Shown here piece by piece: positions 23,685-35,410 of a stretch of DNA of 64,000 bases. The notes under the pieces were generated by a model. It was not told the DNA's origin, did not search any database, and saw only the letters and a list, made by a program, of their open reading frames with translations. Position 1 is the stretch's first letter; each line of letters begins with the position of its first letter. The stretch lies in contig NW_022145606.1 of the NCBI RefSeq assembly GCF_000002235.5, positions 18,864,254-18,928,253 of the forward strand, written 5' to 3'. This DNA is from Strongylocentrotus purpuratus. Lineage: Eukaryota; Echinodermata; Echinoidea; Camarodonta; Strongylocentrotidae. The position numbers and the translations under genes were made by a program.

Positions 23685-23802
23685 ATGGCTGAGCAGACTG
23701 AGAAAGAGAAAGCTCCAAGCTCTTTAGAGAACCTTACATGTCCATTATGTCTTGATATCTTCGACAAGGCAACCATCCTGACTTCATGCGGACACACCTT
23801 CA
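23685..23802 (+). pseudogene. Truncated TRIM exon 1
   Basis: The sequence begins with the same ATG and N-terminal residues as the full TRIM copies (MAEQTEKEKAPSSLENLTC). It stops matching after about 39 codons, inside the RING, just after the CGHTF segment. Unrelated AT-rich sequence follows. The upstream region is kept for about 400 bases. It is a partial duplicate of a host gene that cannot make a RING. Confidence 0.85.
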
Positions 23803-24783
23803 CCTTTAGATACTTAAAATGGTTTATGAAAATGTGTTATTATATAATACCTATTTTAATGTGATTATTAAGACACTTTTAAAATGATTTATGAAAATAA
23901 TATTCATATTATATTTATTCTTTGGAACCTACACAAACAAGCTATGCTTTCCAGTAGGTTTCTGTTTCATTTCATGATTTTGAATTTACTTTGTCAATTA
24001 TGTTCTTTATTGTGCAAACAATTGATATATGAAATGGAATAAGATCAATCAATCAATCATGTATCCTCAACTGAAAAAAGTGTCCCTTTACTTAGAATCA
24101 GAGCCATCTATACACAGAGTTTGGCCAACTTGGTTTCACTGGGTCACAACATGGCGTATATTCTTGTGTTTTCTGCTTGCCCAACAAAGCAGTAGTCGCC
24201 ATATTGTGTCCAACTCGAACCGGGTTGGCCAAACTCTCCTAATCAATGGCACTGCTGAAAACTAGAGTACCTATAGGTACTCTACTGAAAACCTAGATAA
24301 GTCGCCCTCTATAGATATAAAATGATGATGAATACCGCCATCAAGTTCAAAGGTGCTTGGTATTATATTGCATGCGCGCTCTCTGTGGGAAAACCCACTT
24401 CTATTCTTAGGATGTATAAACTGCATTAGTGGCAACCGATCTGGGAGTTTAGCATTGTATTCACATTTTGTGTTGATGTATATGCTTGAATAGAGACTCG
24501 GTATTTTCAATCAAAGTTATATGCACCTAATTGGAGTCTTGATTCGACAAAAATATATGTATTCAACGTGAGAACTTGCTACATAACAGCATGCATTGAG
24601 ACGCAAATATACTACAATCTATAACGTCACGTCACTGCATATAGTTTGTGCTTGCATGAACTGATCGTTGGCTTCTAGTACACGTCAGCTGATCACACTT
24701 TTCGAGTTGTATTGACATTAATGGGATATATACGTAGAATGATCTCGTGTTTGTAATAAGTCAGAAATCCGCTATTTGTACCA
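23803..24783. other. Spacer and upstream region of TRIM-2
   Basis: Bases 23803-24300 are AT-rich with no recognised feature. From about 24330 the sequence matches the upstream regions of the other TRIM copies, with CACGTCAGCTGATCAC near 24681-24696 and the conserved leader just before ATG 24784 (GTACCAATGG). Confidence 0.55.
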
Positions 24784-25873
24784 ATGGCTCAGCAGACTGA
24801 GAAAGAGAAAGCTCCAAGCTCTTTAGAGAACCTGACGTGTCCATTATGTCTTGATATCTTCGACGAGGCAACCATCCTGACTTCATGCGGACATACCTTC
24901 TGTCGAAAATGTCTCAAGAACTATGACCTTTCCCACCAGGATCTCGATCACATGATCTGTCCTCTCTGCAGGAAGATCACCAAGTTGTCTGCGAACCGTG
25001 TCGATGATTTCCTCACCAATGTGACTGTCAACGGACTTGTAGATAATTACCACGCCGAGTGTGGAGGAATGAACGCTGTCCTTGAGATGCGTCCAAAATG
25101 CACTGCATGCAAGTGCCATCAAGATGCTGTCTCATTCTGTAAAACGTGTAATTTCTACATGTGCACTAATTGCGACTGTAGCCATGAGCAGTTGACGTCA
25201 CACTTTGAAGGTCATGAGGTTGTATCCATACAGGATATCATCAACGGGAAGGTCAGTATAAGCCATATATCCGAGAAGTGCTGCATCCACAGACAAGAGA
25301 ACAAAGATATGTTTTGTGAGGATTGTAAGGTCCATGTCTGTCTCAAGTGCGTGATCGTCGGTCATCAAAATCACAACATCAAGAATCAGGCTGACTTCGA
25401 GCAGCAGTTACGTCTTAAGGTAAGTGGGTTCATTTAACAATAACTATAAGGCCTCACACAAGTTAACTCGTACAATTCAGACGAGGGAAGGTACCCCCTC
25501 GCATGCAAGGAAAAATAAAGGAAAATTATATCGAATTCCTTGCATCAAAATAAGCTTTCAATTGCTCTGAAAAGTATTTTTCGAGCATCCTAAAATCAAA
25601 CAAATATTCACCCGGTCGCTAAATTCCCTCGAGTACTGATTGATCAGGTGTTTATTGTCCGTATATTAAACCCTGTCTACAATGTATACTAGGCACCGCG
25701 ACCAAAGGAGAAGATTCTCCCATCCGTCAAACTGACGGGTTCGGGCAAAAATAGGTCTCCCTCCCCTGATCTGACAAGGATTGTAAAGGCATCGTGTGTC
25801 TCAACTTGGCATGAAAACGACAAAATCATTTAACTTAAAGGTACCATTGGCACAAGAAGCGAGAAGCGAGGAA

Positions 25874-25904
<31 letters not shown>

Positions 25905-27672
25905 GGAGACACTGCAAATCCTTGATAAATGCAATGTCTTTTTTCCCCCTTTTTTGTTACACGAAAATCATTTAAATTAAAGTAATAATGTTAATGAAAA
26001 TTATCATCATCATCACCATACTTGGAAGTAGAAGTAGTAGTACCATTATTCTTCTTATTATCTATTGTATTGCTTTTGTTATCATTATTACCATGATGAT
26101 TATAATCATTATTATCATAAAACTATCTCCATTCTGTTTATCCGTTATTACTTCTTTCATACAAGTGGACTAATCACTACGGCTGGATTCCCTTTTAAGG
26201 AAGCAGAAAAAACAACAATGAATTCAATTCCTATGTCCTCGTATGATTATGTGTGTGTGTGTGTGTGTGTGTGTGTGGGGGGGGGGGTATTACTTTTGTG
26301 AAAATTCAGGCGCTTGCAAAACCTGTATTTCATATTCAAATCAACTCCATGTTATTAGCATACATCTCATGCCAGAAAAAGTTATTTTCATTTCTCTATC
26401 ATTTGTTCTGTTTAGGTGAACGACCTTGTCCAGCGATGTGCAGCTAGGAAGACAGAACTGGAGAAGAACATTCAGAATGTTGAAGTGCAACGCCAGGAAG
26501 TATACACTGCCGTGCAGAAAATACTGGACGATGTCAGTCAAGCCTACATCATCAAGGCAAAACGGCTTGAAGAAAATCATCGAAATTTCATCGAGCAAAT
26601 CAGTGCAGTAAAGCAGAGTTTCGATGATGACCTCAGCGTCTTGAAATCCAAGGATCGACAGAGGATCAAGAGTATTTGTAGTTCAATATCACTGGTATCC
26701 AATGACAGATTGGGTCGTCTTGAGACAGACAGTCTGTCTGTTCATACCTTGCTCTGTGAGGAGCTGGATGCCATGCTGAAAGAGGCTACTGATCACACTT
26801 CTGCGGCAGCCATTACGAAGAAAGCACAGAAGAAGAGATTCAAGCCTGCAGCTGATACTCGTCTTGAACTCGGGATCATCTCAGAACCAGATCCCAATTT
26901 GCAAGTCATTCAGTGTGTAGATCTACGGGGACGGATGTGGGGTATGACCCCGTACTCTGATGATAGTGTAGCTATCGGATATTTTAATGCATCTGGTATA
27001 GATATAATTGATTCAGCTGGTAAACAGGTGCAGTATGCACACATACCAAGTAACACGAAGTATTGTGATCTTGTGTTTCAACAAGACAGGTCGTTATGCA
27101 TATCGACGGGTGAGACAGAAGCACACGTATATTCTCCCAATGGATCCAGGAAATCAACCATCCACATGAGTAGCCATGGTTTTATCAGACTAAACAGAAG
27201 TTCATCAGATGAAATCCTCATCGCTAACAATGAGAAGCAAGTCTATATCTATGACCCGACTGGATCCACCCTCAAACACACTGTTCCAACAAAACACAAC
27301 AATCCGAACCAGGTATCTGCCACCAGGTCGGGTTTGATCGTCACGAGTTCACATATCGTCAATCCAATCGTAGTGACGGTTTATGACAGGGATGGGAATG
27401 CTGGTAAGCTTCTACAAGCTGCAAGCGGTGTCCACCTTACGGCTGCCGTGGATGAGCAGGACAGGGTGTATGTAGCGAGTGTTGATGATAAGAATGGTAA
27501 CGTAGTGATCAGGCTCTATGACCTTGATGGTCAGAACCTGAAGGAGAGAGTTGAGTTCATTGTTCTTAATCTGACGCTTAAAAATAGTTGGTGCTACTTG
27601 GTTTCCCTCTCTCCAGACATGCTCGCGTTTGCTTGTGACAAGAAGTTGTATTTTATCAAAGTAACACTGTAA
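24784..27672 (+). CDS. TRIM-2: RING/B-box/coiled-coil/propeller TRIM-like protein
   Basis: Coding exons are 24784-25419 and 26416-27672, joined by a phase-0 intron, giving 630 residues. The RING and B-box 2 ligands seen in TRIM-1 are all present. The B-box 1 segment is two residues shorter and reads CTACKCHQDAVSFC, which puts an extra cysteine where the other copies have serine. Exon 2 has the same coiled coil and about six propeller-like repeats, ending KVTL as in TRIM-3 and TRIM-5 (TRIM-1 and TRIM-4 end KVSL). The intron is the shortest in the array. A ubiquitin-ligase role is inferred from the family; the propeller ligand is unknown. The frame is intact in both exons. Confidence 0.85.
25420..26415 (+). 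other. Intron of TRIM-2
   Basis: This 996-base intron has donor GTAAGT and acceptor CTGTTTAG. It contains a long G run (about 25875-25903), an ATT/ATC-rich stretch (25990-26120) and a TG microsatellite followed by G (26251-26287). It resembles the TRIM-4 intron without the hairpin-rich insertion there. Confidence 0.75.
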
Positions 27673-30088
27673 TCCATCTCACTCTCTTTATTATCATTAT
27701 TGGTGTTGTGTATACCTCTCTGCTCCAGCTCTACTCTAATATGGGCCTATAATTAACGTGTCATATCATATTGTTTAATTATTTTGTATAGTGCCTGAAT
27801 ACCGTTGTCATTATCCAAGCAATTCCTTCTTTTAAAATAGTATGTAAATACTTTAGGTAAAATATGCATCTACTTCTTCCATTGTGTAATCGCATCTCCT
27901 AGATACTTACTGAAAGCCAGTGATATGGTATTACATGTATAATGTACAACTTGGAAATTGGTAAGATATTGATTGACTTATTATTAGTTTTATTTCTTAT
28001 GTTGTTATTCCCAAAGTATTTCGTTTAAAGAGAAGGTTGAGTTCCGGGAAGAGGTGAAAATAGTTTGTCAGCGTTATCATTGTTATTATGCAAGTGTGGA
28101 AGAACATCAGATGAAACATGTTCCCTGAAAAGCATGGCTCTTAAAATGTCCATATATTCAAAATATGGCGTGTAACATCATAAAAATCGGGACGGATTTT
28201 TATGCCACGTGTTCGTGTGCTTGTAACTTTACCGAGACTGGGCTAAATTTGTTATCATTTTGCTGATTCCAGAACCTTTCAGTACACACCAATACTTATA
28301 TGCTAGATGACCAACTTTTGTATTGATTACACAATTTTTCTTTCACAATGCAATCGCATGACCAGAACTCAACTTTATCTTTAATGTTTGTGCTTATATT
28401 TCTTGACTTATATATTGTGATTATTGTGTATCTTTTGGCTCTCACGGGTCATCCTGTAAAGTTATTGGTATTATTGTTTTGTTTAAATTTTACAATATCA
28501 TTTTACTCTTCATATGGATGTTACATTGAACTTGCCTAATGCATCAAATCAAATTTGAGAAAACATGGGAGGACCCTGGTGCGACATTCCATTAATAATT
28601 CCCTCGTATTCACTTTGCACCCTGCCTGAAAAGTCAATAAATTGAAATCTCCGGGAACTGATAATGTGACAGATTAGTCTGCTATGATGTAGAGAAGGAC
28701 AATGTATCAAAACAAAATAGGCCAAGTTAAACAATCGGAAGTTCAGCTTCTTGACTAAAACATCCTAAGTACTTTATAAATATCATTATATCTTGGGAAA
28801 TGTTTACTGCATTTCTGTAATGATATATAACGTCACTTTTTGCGTATTTTAAAATTGATTTCGGCAGTTTTTCTTTCCATAATAATTGCCGCTTTAATTA
28901 AATTCAGTTTAGTTAAATTGTATTAAATTGGATTCAATCATACATATAATCTTATAACCATACACAGTGGTTGTTCTGAAAACCAATCCAGACCTTCATT
29001 GTTTTCTTTTCAGTTTTTGTGTCATGATAATGTACCTACAACTCCCTCCTAACAATGTTTGGTGCATGGGTATAAATGCGGTGACCCAATGTGATTGACC
29101 AAACCCGAGGACAATGTTAAGCTTGATTTTGTTCCTCATATGGTCTAAGTAACTTTGTTTGGTCAATTTTTATGGGAAAATGGGGTGACTATTTCGGGAC
29201 AGACTACTGGCCCTTTTCTGTTTCATATATATCTGTAAAGCGCTTTGAGAGGGCCTTTGGTCTTGGAAAGCGCTATATAAGAACTAGCTATTATTACACA
29301 GTTGTGTGAAGTACCTTTGAAGGGGAATCCAACCTGGAAATTAAACTACCGACTAGAGAAAAGCAGAAAAATCCGAAAAGTAGACTGGTGAAAGTTTGAA
29401 TGAAATAGGAAAAAGTTGAGAAATTTATGAAATGTTTAGAGTTGTAATCACTATAAATATAGGCTGTTTAAATTGGCTGAATCGGTAATGTCTCTGTGAT
29501 GTAGTGGCGGACAACTTGCCCAATTTCTTCCAACACACAAAAGTGCTAACATTTCAAAAGAGAGAAGGCGCTTACGCGAAAAACGGAAATATAATTATAT
29601 TTGTGTGCACGACAAACGGGACTGCATCACAATGACCAATCTGCCAATTTGAGATACACTTTTATATAAATGAACTTATAACAAGGGTTAGATTAACCTT
29701 TTACATATCGAAGTTTTTTTTTGTGTGTGTGTATTTTCCTCTATTGTCCTTTTTTCCCCCTTAACCTAGAAAATAGTTATAGAAAGTACGTATACGCTGT
29801 AAATGTAGCCGATATATCACAATAACATGTTCATTTTATATATTTGTGGCAGATCTAGATTATACTTGTCTCATGTGATATTGACATCCGTAAACTTAGT
29901 ATTCTCGTGTTATTACTGCAAGCCTACCCAAAATAAAATCACAACAATGGAAACAATTCTGAGCATAAAAACGACTGATTCAATTTGTTTAATCGTTAAT
30001 GAGGTGATACAAGAACTCTTTAAACGAAGCGCAAGCTGACGTAGAATTTGGTAATATTGATCCTTTCTTTAGGTTACATTTTGATCAC
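27673..30088 (+). repeat. Downstream region of TRIM-2
   Basis: This region is nearly identical to 39083-41459 (after TRIM-3). Its first 900 bases are also close to 60367-61290 (after TRIM-5). It contains, at about 28210-28383, a diverged half of the AGGTAAAGACC MITE family (compare 63411-63777). A short insertion at about 29228-29296 ends in AAAGCGCTATATAAGAA and is absent from the TRIM-1 and TRIM-3 copies; it looks like the 3' tail of a LINE or SINE. Confidence 0.65.
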
Positions 30089-32565
30089 AGTTATCTCACT
30101 CTGTATGGACAGCAAGATGTCATCTCAGTTAGGTGTCCATACGCTGTAAGATCTCTCACCATGTTTCTTAGCATGTCATGCATCCTCTCACTGTATGGAC
30201 AGCAAAATGTCATCTCAGTTAGGTGTCCATACGCTGTAAGATCTCTCGCCATGTTTCTTAGCATGTCGTACTATCTCACGTTGTATGGACAGCAAGATGT
30301 CATCTCAGTTAGGTGTCCATACGCTGTAAGATCTTTCACCGTGTTTCTTAGAATGTTATGCTATCTCACATTGTATGAACAGCAAGATGTCATCTCAGTT
30401 AGGTGTCCATACGCTGTAAGATCTTTCACCATGTTTCTTAGAATGTTATGCTATCTCACACTGTATGGACAGCAAGATGTCATCTCAGTTAGGTGTCCAT
30501 ACGCTGTAAGATCTCTCACCATGTTTCTTAGAATGTTATGCTATCTCACATTGTATGAACAGCAAGATGTCATCCCAGTAATAGGTGTCCATACGCTGTA
30601 AGATCTTTCACCATGTTTCTTAGAATGTTATGCTATCTCACACTGTATGGACAGCAAGATGTCATCTCAGTTAGGTGTCCATACGCTGTAAGATCTCTCA
30701 CCATGTTTCTTAGAATGTTATGCTATCTCACATTGTATGAACAGCAAGATGTCATCCCAGTTAGGTGTCCATACGCTGTAAGATCTTTCACCATGTTTCT
30801 TAGAATGTTATGCTATCTCACACTGTATGGACAGCAAGATGTCATCTCAGTTAGGTGTCCATACGCTGTAAGATCTCTCACCATGTTTCTTAGCATGTGA
30901 TACTATCTCACATTGTATAGACAGCAAGATGTCATCTCAGTTAGGTGTCCACAGGCCGTGACATCTCTGTCCATGTTTCTTAGCATGTCATACTATCTCA
31001 CATTGTATGGACAGCAAGATGTCATCTCAGTTAGGTGTCCACACGCCGTGACATCTCTGTCCATGTTTCTTAGCATGTTATGCTATCTCACACTGTACGT
31101 ACGTACAGCAATATGTCATCGCAGTTAGGTGTCCATATGCTGTAAGATCTCTCACCATGTTTCTTAGCATGTCATGCTATATCACACTGTATGGACAGCA
31201 AGATGTCATCTCAGTTAGGTGTCCATACGCTGTAAGATCTCTCACCATCTTTCTTAGAATGTCATGCTACCTCACACTGTATGTACAGCAAGATGTCATC
31301 TCAGTTAGGTGTCCATACGCCGTGACATCTCTGTCCATGTTTTTTAGCATCTTATGCTATCTCACACTGTACGTACCGACAGCAAGTTGTCATCTCAGTT
31401 AGGTTTCCACACGTCGTGACATCTCTGTCCATGTTTCTTAGCATGTTATGCTATCTCACACTGTACGTACGGACAGCAATATGTCATCGCAGTTAGGTGT
31501 CCATACGCTGTAAGATCTCCCACCATGTTTCTTAGCATGTCATACTAACTCACATTGTATAGACAGCAAGATGTCATCTCAGTTAGGTGTCCACAGGCCG
31601 TGACATCTCTGTCCATGTTTCTTAGCATGTCATACTATCTCACATTGTATGAACAGCAAGATGTCATCCCAGTTAGGTGTCCATACGCTGTAAGATCTTT
31701 CACCATGTTTCTTAGAATGTTATGCTATCTCACACTGTATGGACAGCAAGATGTCATCTCAGTTAGGTGTCCATACGCTGTAAGATCTCTCACCATGTTT
31801 CTTAGCATGTGATACTATCTCACATTGTATAGACAGCAAGATGTCATCTCAGTTAGGTGTCCACAGGCCGTGACATCTCTGTCCATGTTTCTTAGCATGT
31901 CATACTATCTCACATTGTATGGACAGCAAGATGTCATCTCAGTTAGGTGTCCATACGCTGTAAGATCTCTCACCATCTTTCTTAGAATGTCATGCTACCT
32001 CACACTGTATGGACAGCAAGATGTCATCTCAGTTAGGTGTCCACACCCCGATACATCTCTGTCCATGTTTCTTTATAGCATGTTATGCTATCTCACACTG
32101 TATCAACAGCAAGATGTCATCTCAGTTAGGTGTCCATACGCCGTGACATCTCTGTCCATGTTTTTTAGCATCTTATGCTATCTCACACTGTACGTACGGA
32201 CAGCAATATGTCATCGCAGTTAGGTGTCCATACGCTGTAAGATCTCCCACCATGTTTCTTAGCATGTCATACTAACTCACATTGTATGGACAGCAAGATG
32301 TCATCTCAGTTAGGTGTCCACACGCCGTGACATCTCTGTCCATGGATCTTAGCATGTCATGTTATCTAACACTGTATGGACAGCAAGGTGTCATCTTAGT
32401 TAGGTGTCCATACGCTGTAGGATCTCTCACCATGTTTCTCAGCATGTCATGTTATCTCAGTTAGGTGTTCGAACGCCATAACATCTCTTTCCATGTTCCT
32501 TAGCATGCAATGTTATCTCACATTGAATGGAAAGCAAGATGTCATCGCAGTTAGCTGTCAAATCT
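30089..32565. repeat. 90-bp minisatellite, about 27 units
   Basis: The unit is 90 bases and includes AGGTGTCCATACGCTGTAAG, TTTCTTAGCATGTCATGCT and CACTGTATGGACAGCAAG. Each unit carries an inverted pair, TGTCCATAC and GTATGGACA. Because 90 is a multiple of three, open frames run through many units (for example 30161-30601 and 31825-32223). These are artefacts of the period. Variants of the unit are arranged in higher-order blocks of two or more units, as shown by recurring CTGTAAG/CCGTGAC alternation. Confidence 0.9.
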
Positions 32566-32595
32566 TTTATAAATAAAACCACGATCGAGCCTTAA

Positions 32596-32972
32596 AGGGA
32601 TCCGGTAACTTTGTCTCAGATTCTGAAACAAAATTCTGGATTTAGCTCATGATGCAATGATAATTATAAACCTTTAGGTCAGTCAGGAACCCCATGACTT
32701 TTACAAGCCGATCGCCTGTCTGATTATCAAGATATTTATGATTGGAATTACAAATTTTGAAAACCGTTCGCCTGACGGTTTTCATAACACTACAGTCTAT
32801 TGGGGAAAACGAGTATGGTAAAACCGGTCACTCAAAGATTTTTACTTTTTTGAGGCACTTCTTGATCATTTTGAAGCGCAATTTTTTTAGGGCTTCAATA
32901 TTACACCATATCACGGACACTGATAACACGTAGGGCCGTGTATCTCATATTTAACATTGTTAAACGATCCCT
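32596..32972. mobile_element. MITE of the AGGGATC family, second copy, inverted
   Basis: This 377-base copy of the element at 15949-16323 lies in the opposite orientation, flanked by TTAA (32592-32595 and 32973-32976). The two copies are very similar, so the family moved recently. The 60-80 codon frames shared by the copies are part of the repeat. Confidence 0.75.
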
Positions 32973-32976
32973 TTAA

Positions 32977-34935
32977 GACACTACGACATAAACGATTTAC
33001 AAAAATGCAAAATACACTGTAGATTGCAGACTAATGAACGTTCTCTCCGATGTAAATCTTTCTCTTTTTTCTATGTCCATTGCTATTAGGCCTTTACATG
33101 CATTGAAGCTTATCTTTGTTTAGATTATCTTTTCCTCCTCTGTCTATCTTTCTCTATTCGTTCTCAGAACAAGATTAATTCTGCCTGTTACTTTTCCCTT
33201 TTCCTTCTCTTACATGCTCTTTCCCTTTGTCTTTCTTGCGAATTATCATCGTCTCGATCATTGACTTCTATTCCTTCCTTCCCCCCTCTCTCTCTCTCTC
33301 TCTCGAATACCTACTCTCTTTCGAAATTAATATGCAACCCATGAAAAAAGAGTGAACTTGGGTTTAACTGTAAAAATATATGACAGGTCAAGCAACTAAC
33401 ATTCAAGCATTGATCAAACAAATGATCATACTATAGTTTCCTGTTTTGCAGTTCACCTGTATATGGCTTGTAATGAAAATAAGTACTGCTTTAAAAATAA
33501 ACGAGTAGTACATTTAAAAAGATATGATAAACATACTAAACACTACATAACTCATACATATGTAAAATCTCAGTCGCACGGACAATAGCAACACAAGACC
33601 GACCCCAGACTGCACCAAATAATAGTCACGTGACCCCGAATGTCAAAAATCAGATCGGTGTGTAGTCGGTTTGAACCCGTCACGTGACATCATTGAGGTA
33701 TTATTGGCTCTACAGAGAATACAAATGAGCAATTGAGCTCATATTAAATTAACTAGCAATGAACCTGTTGTGCTATTTAATTTTTCCCTTAACATGTTCC
33801 AATTATTGTAAACTTTAATTCATACATAAATGAATATTGCATTTCGCAATCAGGCTGATGGTCATTAATATAAAATACACGAAAAACCTTTTTAATACCA
33901 GTGCAAATGTATAAAATACACCTACACTCATATAAATATATGATGCATCTTGTGCAAATCAAATATACATTCATGAACACTTATATTGATTGTCACTAAT
34001 CTACAGAAATGACAGAAGATAACTGTCATCTTGTTGAATACCTGAGATAATCTAAACAGAGCGACTGAACTTTTGATACCACTACAGATAAAGATGAGTG
34101 CTGGTAAATTAAATTTGCCTGTATGACATGTACGAGAGAAACTGTCCGGAAGCAATTGAAACTGTCTATTAAGTTATCGGGAAATGTTGACTATGTAGTA
34201 TATAACATAGGAGTAATTGTTTGGGCCAAATTATGTAGGCTTATTTATGATATTTAGGAATCATTTAAATGATACTGACACACTGATATCAATCTTGCTG
34301 AAAATCACAACCAGTGAAAACCACTGCACACAGATATATTATTCTAGCAATGTTTCAGACTTATTTTTGCTATTTTGCTAGTCCAAAACAACCCATTAAT
34401 GTTAACAATGAAAAGAAACAACTTCGACAGTTTTCCACGAAATGCAGTAGCACAAACAGAACTCTTACAGTAACCTTAACACGTTATTTTTTCAAATGAA
34501 TCATATTTCCATGCAATATGGCCTACATATTCTATTTGCTATCATCTTTCAGATCATCAGCTCATGAGACAGACATGAACAACATTTGTATGTTTATAGT
34601 TCTAAAGCATGATATATTTTATAAGAGAGGAAGTGGTTAAATATTATTTCAGGCGAATTTCGCATTATAATAAGTGTGGCCAGGCAGGTGAGACATCTTG
34701 TAGCATTAAAAACGCAATAGTTTTGAAATCAATTTATGACGGAAAAAGGGAAGAGAATGAGAGAAATGGAAGAAGATAAAGGAGGAGTAGTGGAGAAGGA
34801 AGGGGTGAAATATAAGTGTGGTTATCGTCTTTTACCCTTCCAAACATAGTTATAGAGGCAAATAAATGTCTTACTCTTATTAGTAGTACTTCGGATTCTA
34901 CTAAAAGTACTCCAACTAAAGATCTCCAACGCAAT
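32977..34935. repeat. Block C, second copy
   Basis: This matches 20680-22580 without the 204-bp MITE. A TC microsatellite lies at 33287-33304. Around 33660-33685 a GGTTTGAACCC box resembles the B-box of a tRNA-type promoter, but no matching A-box or tRNA fold was found. No gene is seen. Confidence 0.6.
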
Positions 34936-35410
34936 GTATCCATAACTGAAAAACTATGAGTCGCCCTCTATAGATAAAAATGATGAATACCGCTATGACG
35001 CTCAAAGGTGCAATAACGATGCGCACGCACTCTCTGTGGAAAAACCCACATCTATTAATAGGCCATAACTATATAGGATACACAAACTGCATTTTATTCA
35101 CAGACGATCTACTGAAGTATGAGTTTAGCATTGTAATCACATTTGTATTGATGTATACACTTGTATAGAATCTCAGTATTTTCGATCAAAGTTATTCGCA
35201 CCTCGCAGAACTGCATGCAGTATAGGACGCAATCTACTATACTACAGTACGTCACTGCATTGCATATACAAAGTTTGTGCTTGCAGAAACTGACTGCTGG
35301 CTTCTATAGTACACGTCAGCTGATCACAAATTAAAGTTTTAATGGACATTGGATATATGCGTAGAATGAGCTCGTGTTTGTAATAAGCCAGAAATCCGAT
35401 ATTTGTACCA
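34936..35410. promoter_or_regulatory. Upstream region of TRIM-3
   Basis: This resembles the regions before TRIM-2 and the truncated copy. Shared pieces include CTCTCTGTGG with AAAACCCAC, an ACGTCAGCTGATCAC motif (about 35312-35326) and the conserved leader ending GTACCAATGG. These are candidates for promoter and leader; no TATA box at a fixed distance is clear. Confidence 0.45.

Noticed and set aside
24883-25122. Antisense frames of about 80 codons in every TRIM exon 1
   Set aside because: They are shadows of the conserved RING/B-box coding sequence.
30161-32464. Series of open frames with a repeated MFLSMSCYLTLYGQQDVIS-like peptide
   Set aside because: They follow the 90-bp minisatellite, whose period is a multiple of three. 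No start context, splice sites or conservation outside the array.
33655-33700. tRNA or SINE promoter around GGTTTGAACCC
   Set aside because: No A-box at the right distance and no cloverleaf; the other block C copies differ at the box.
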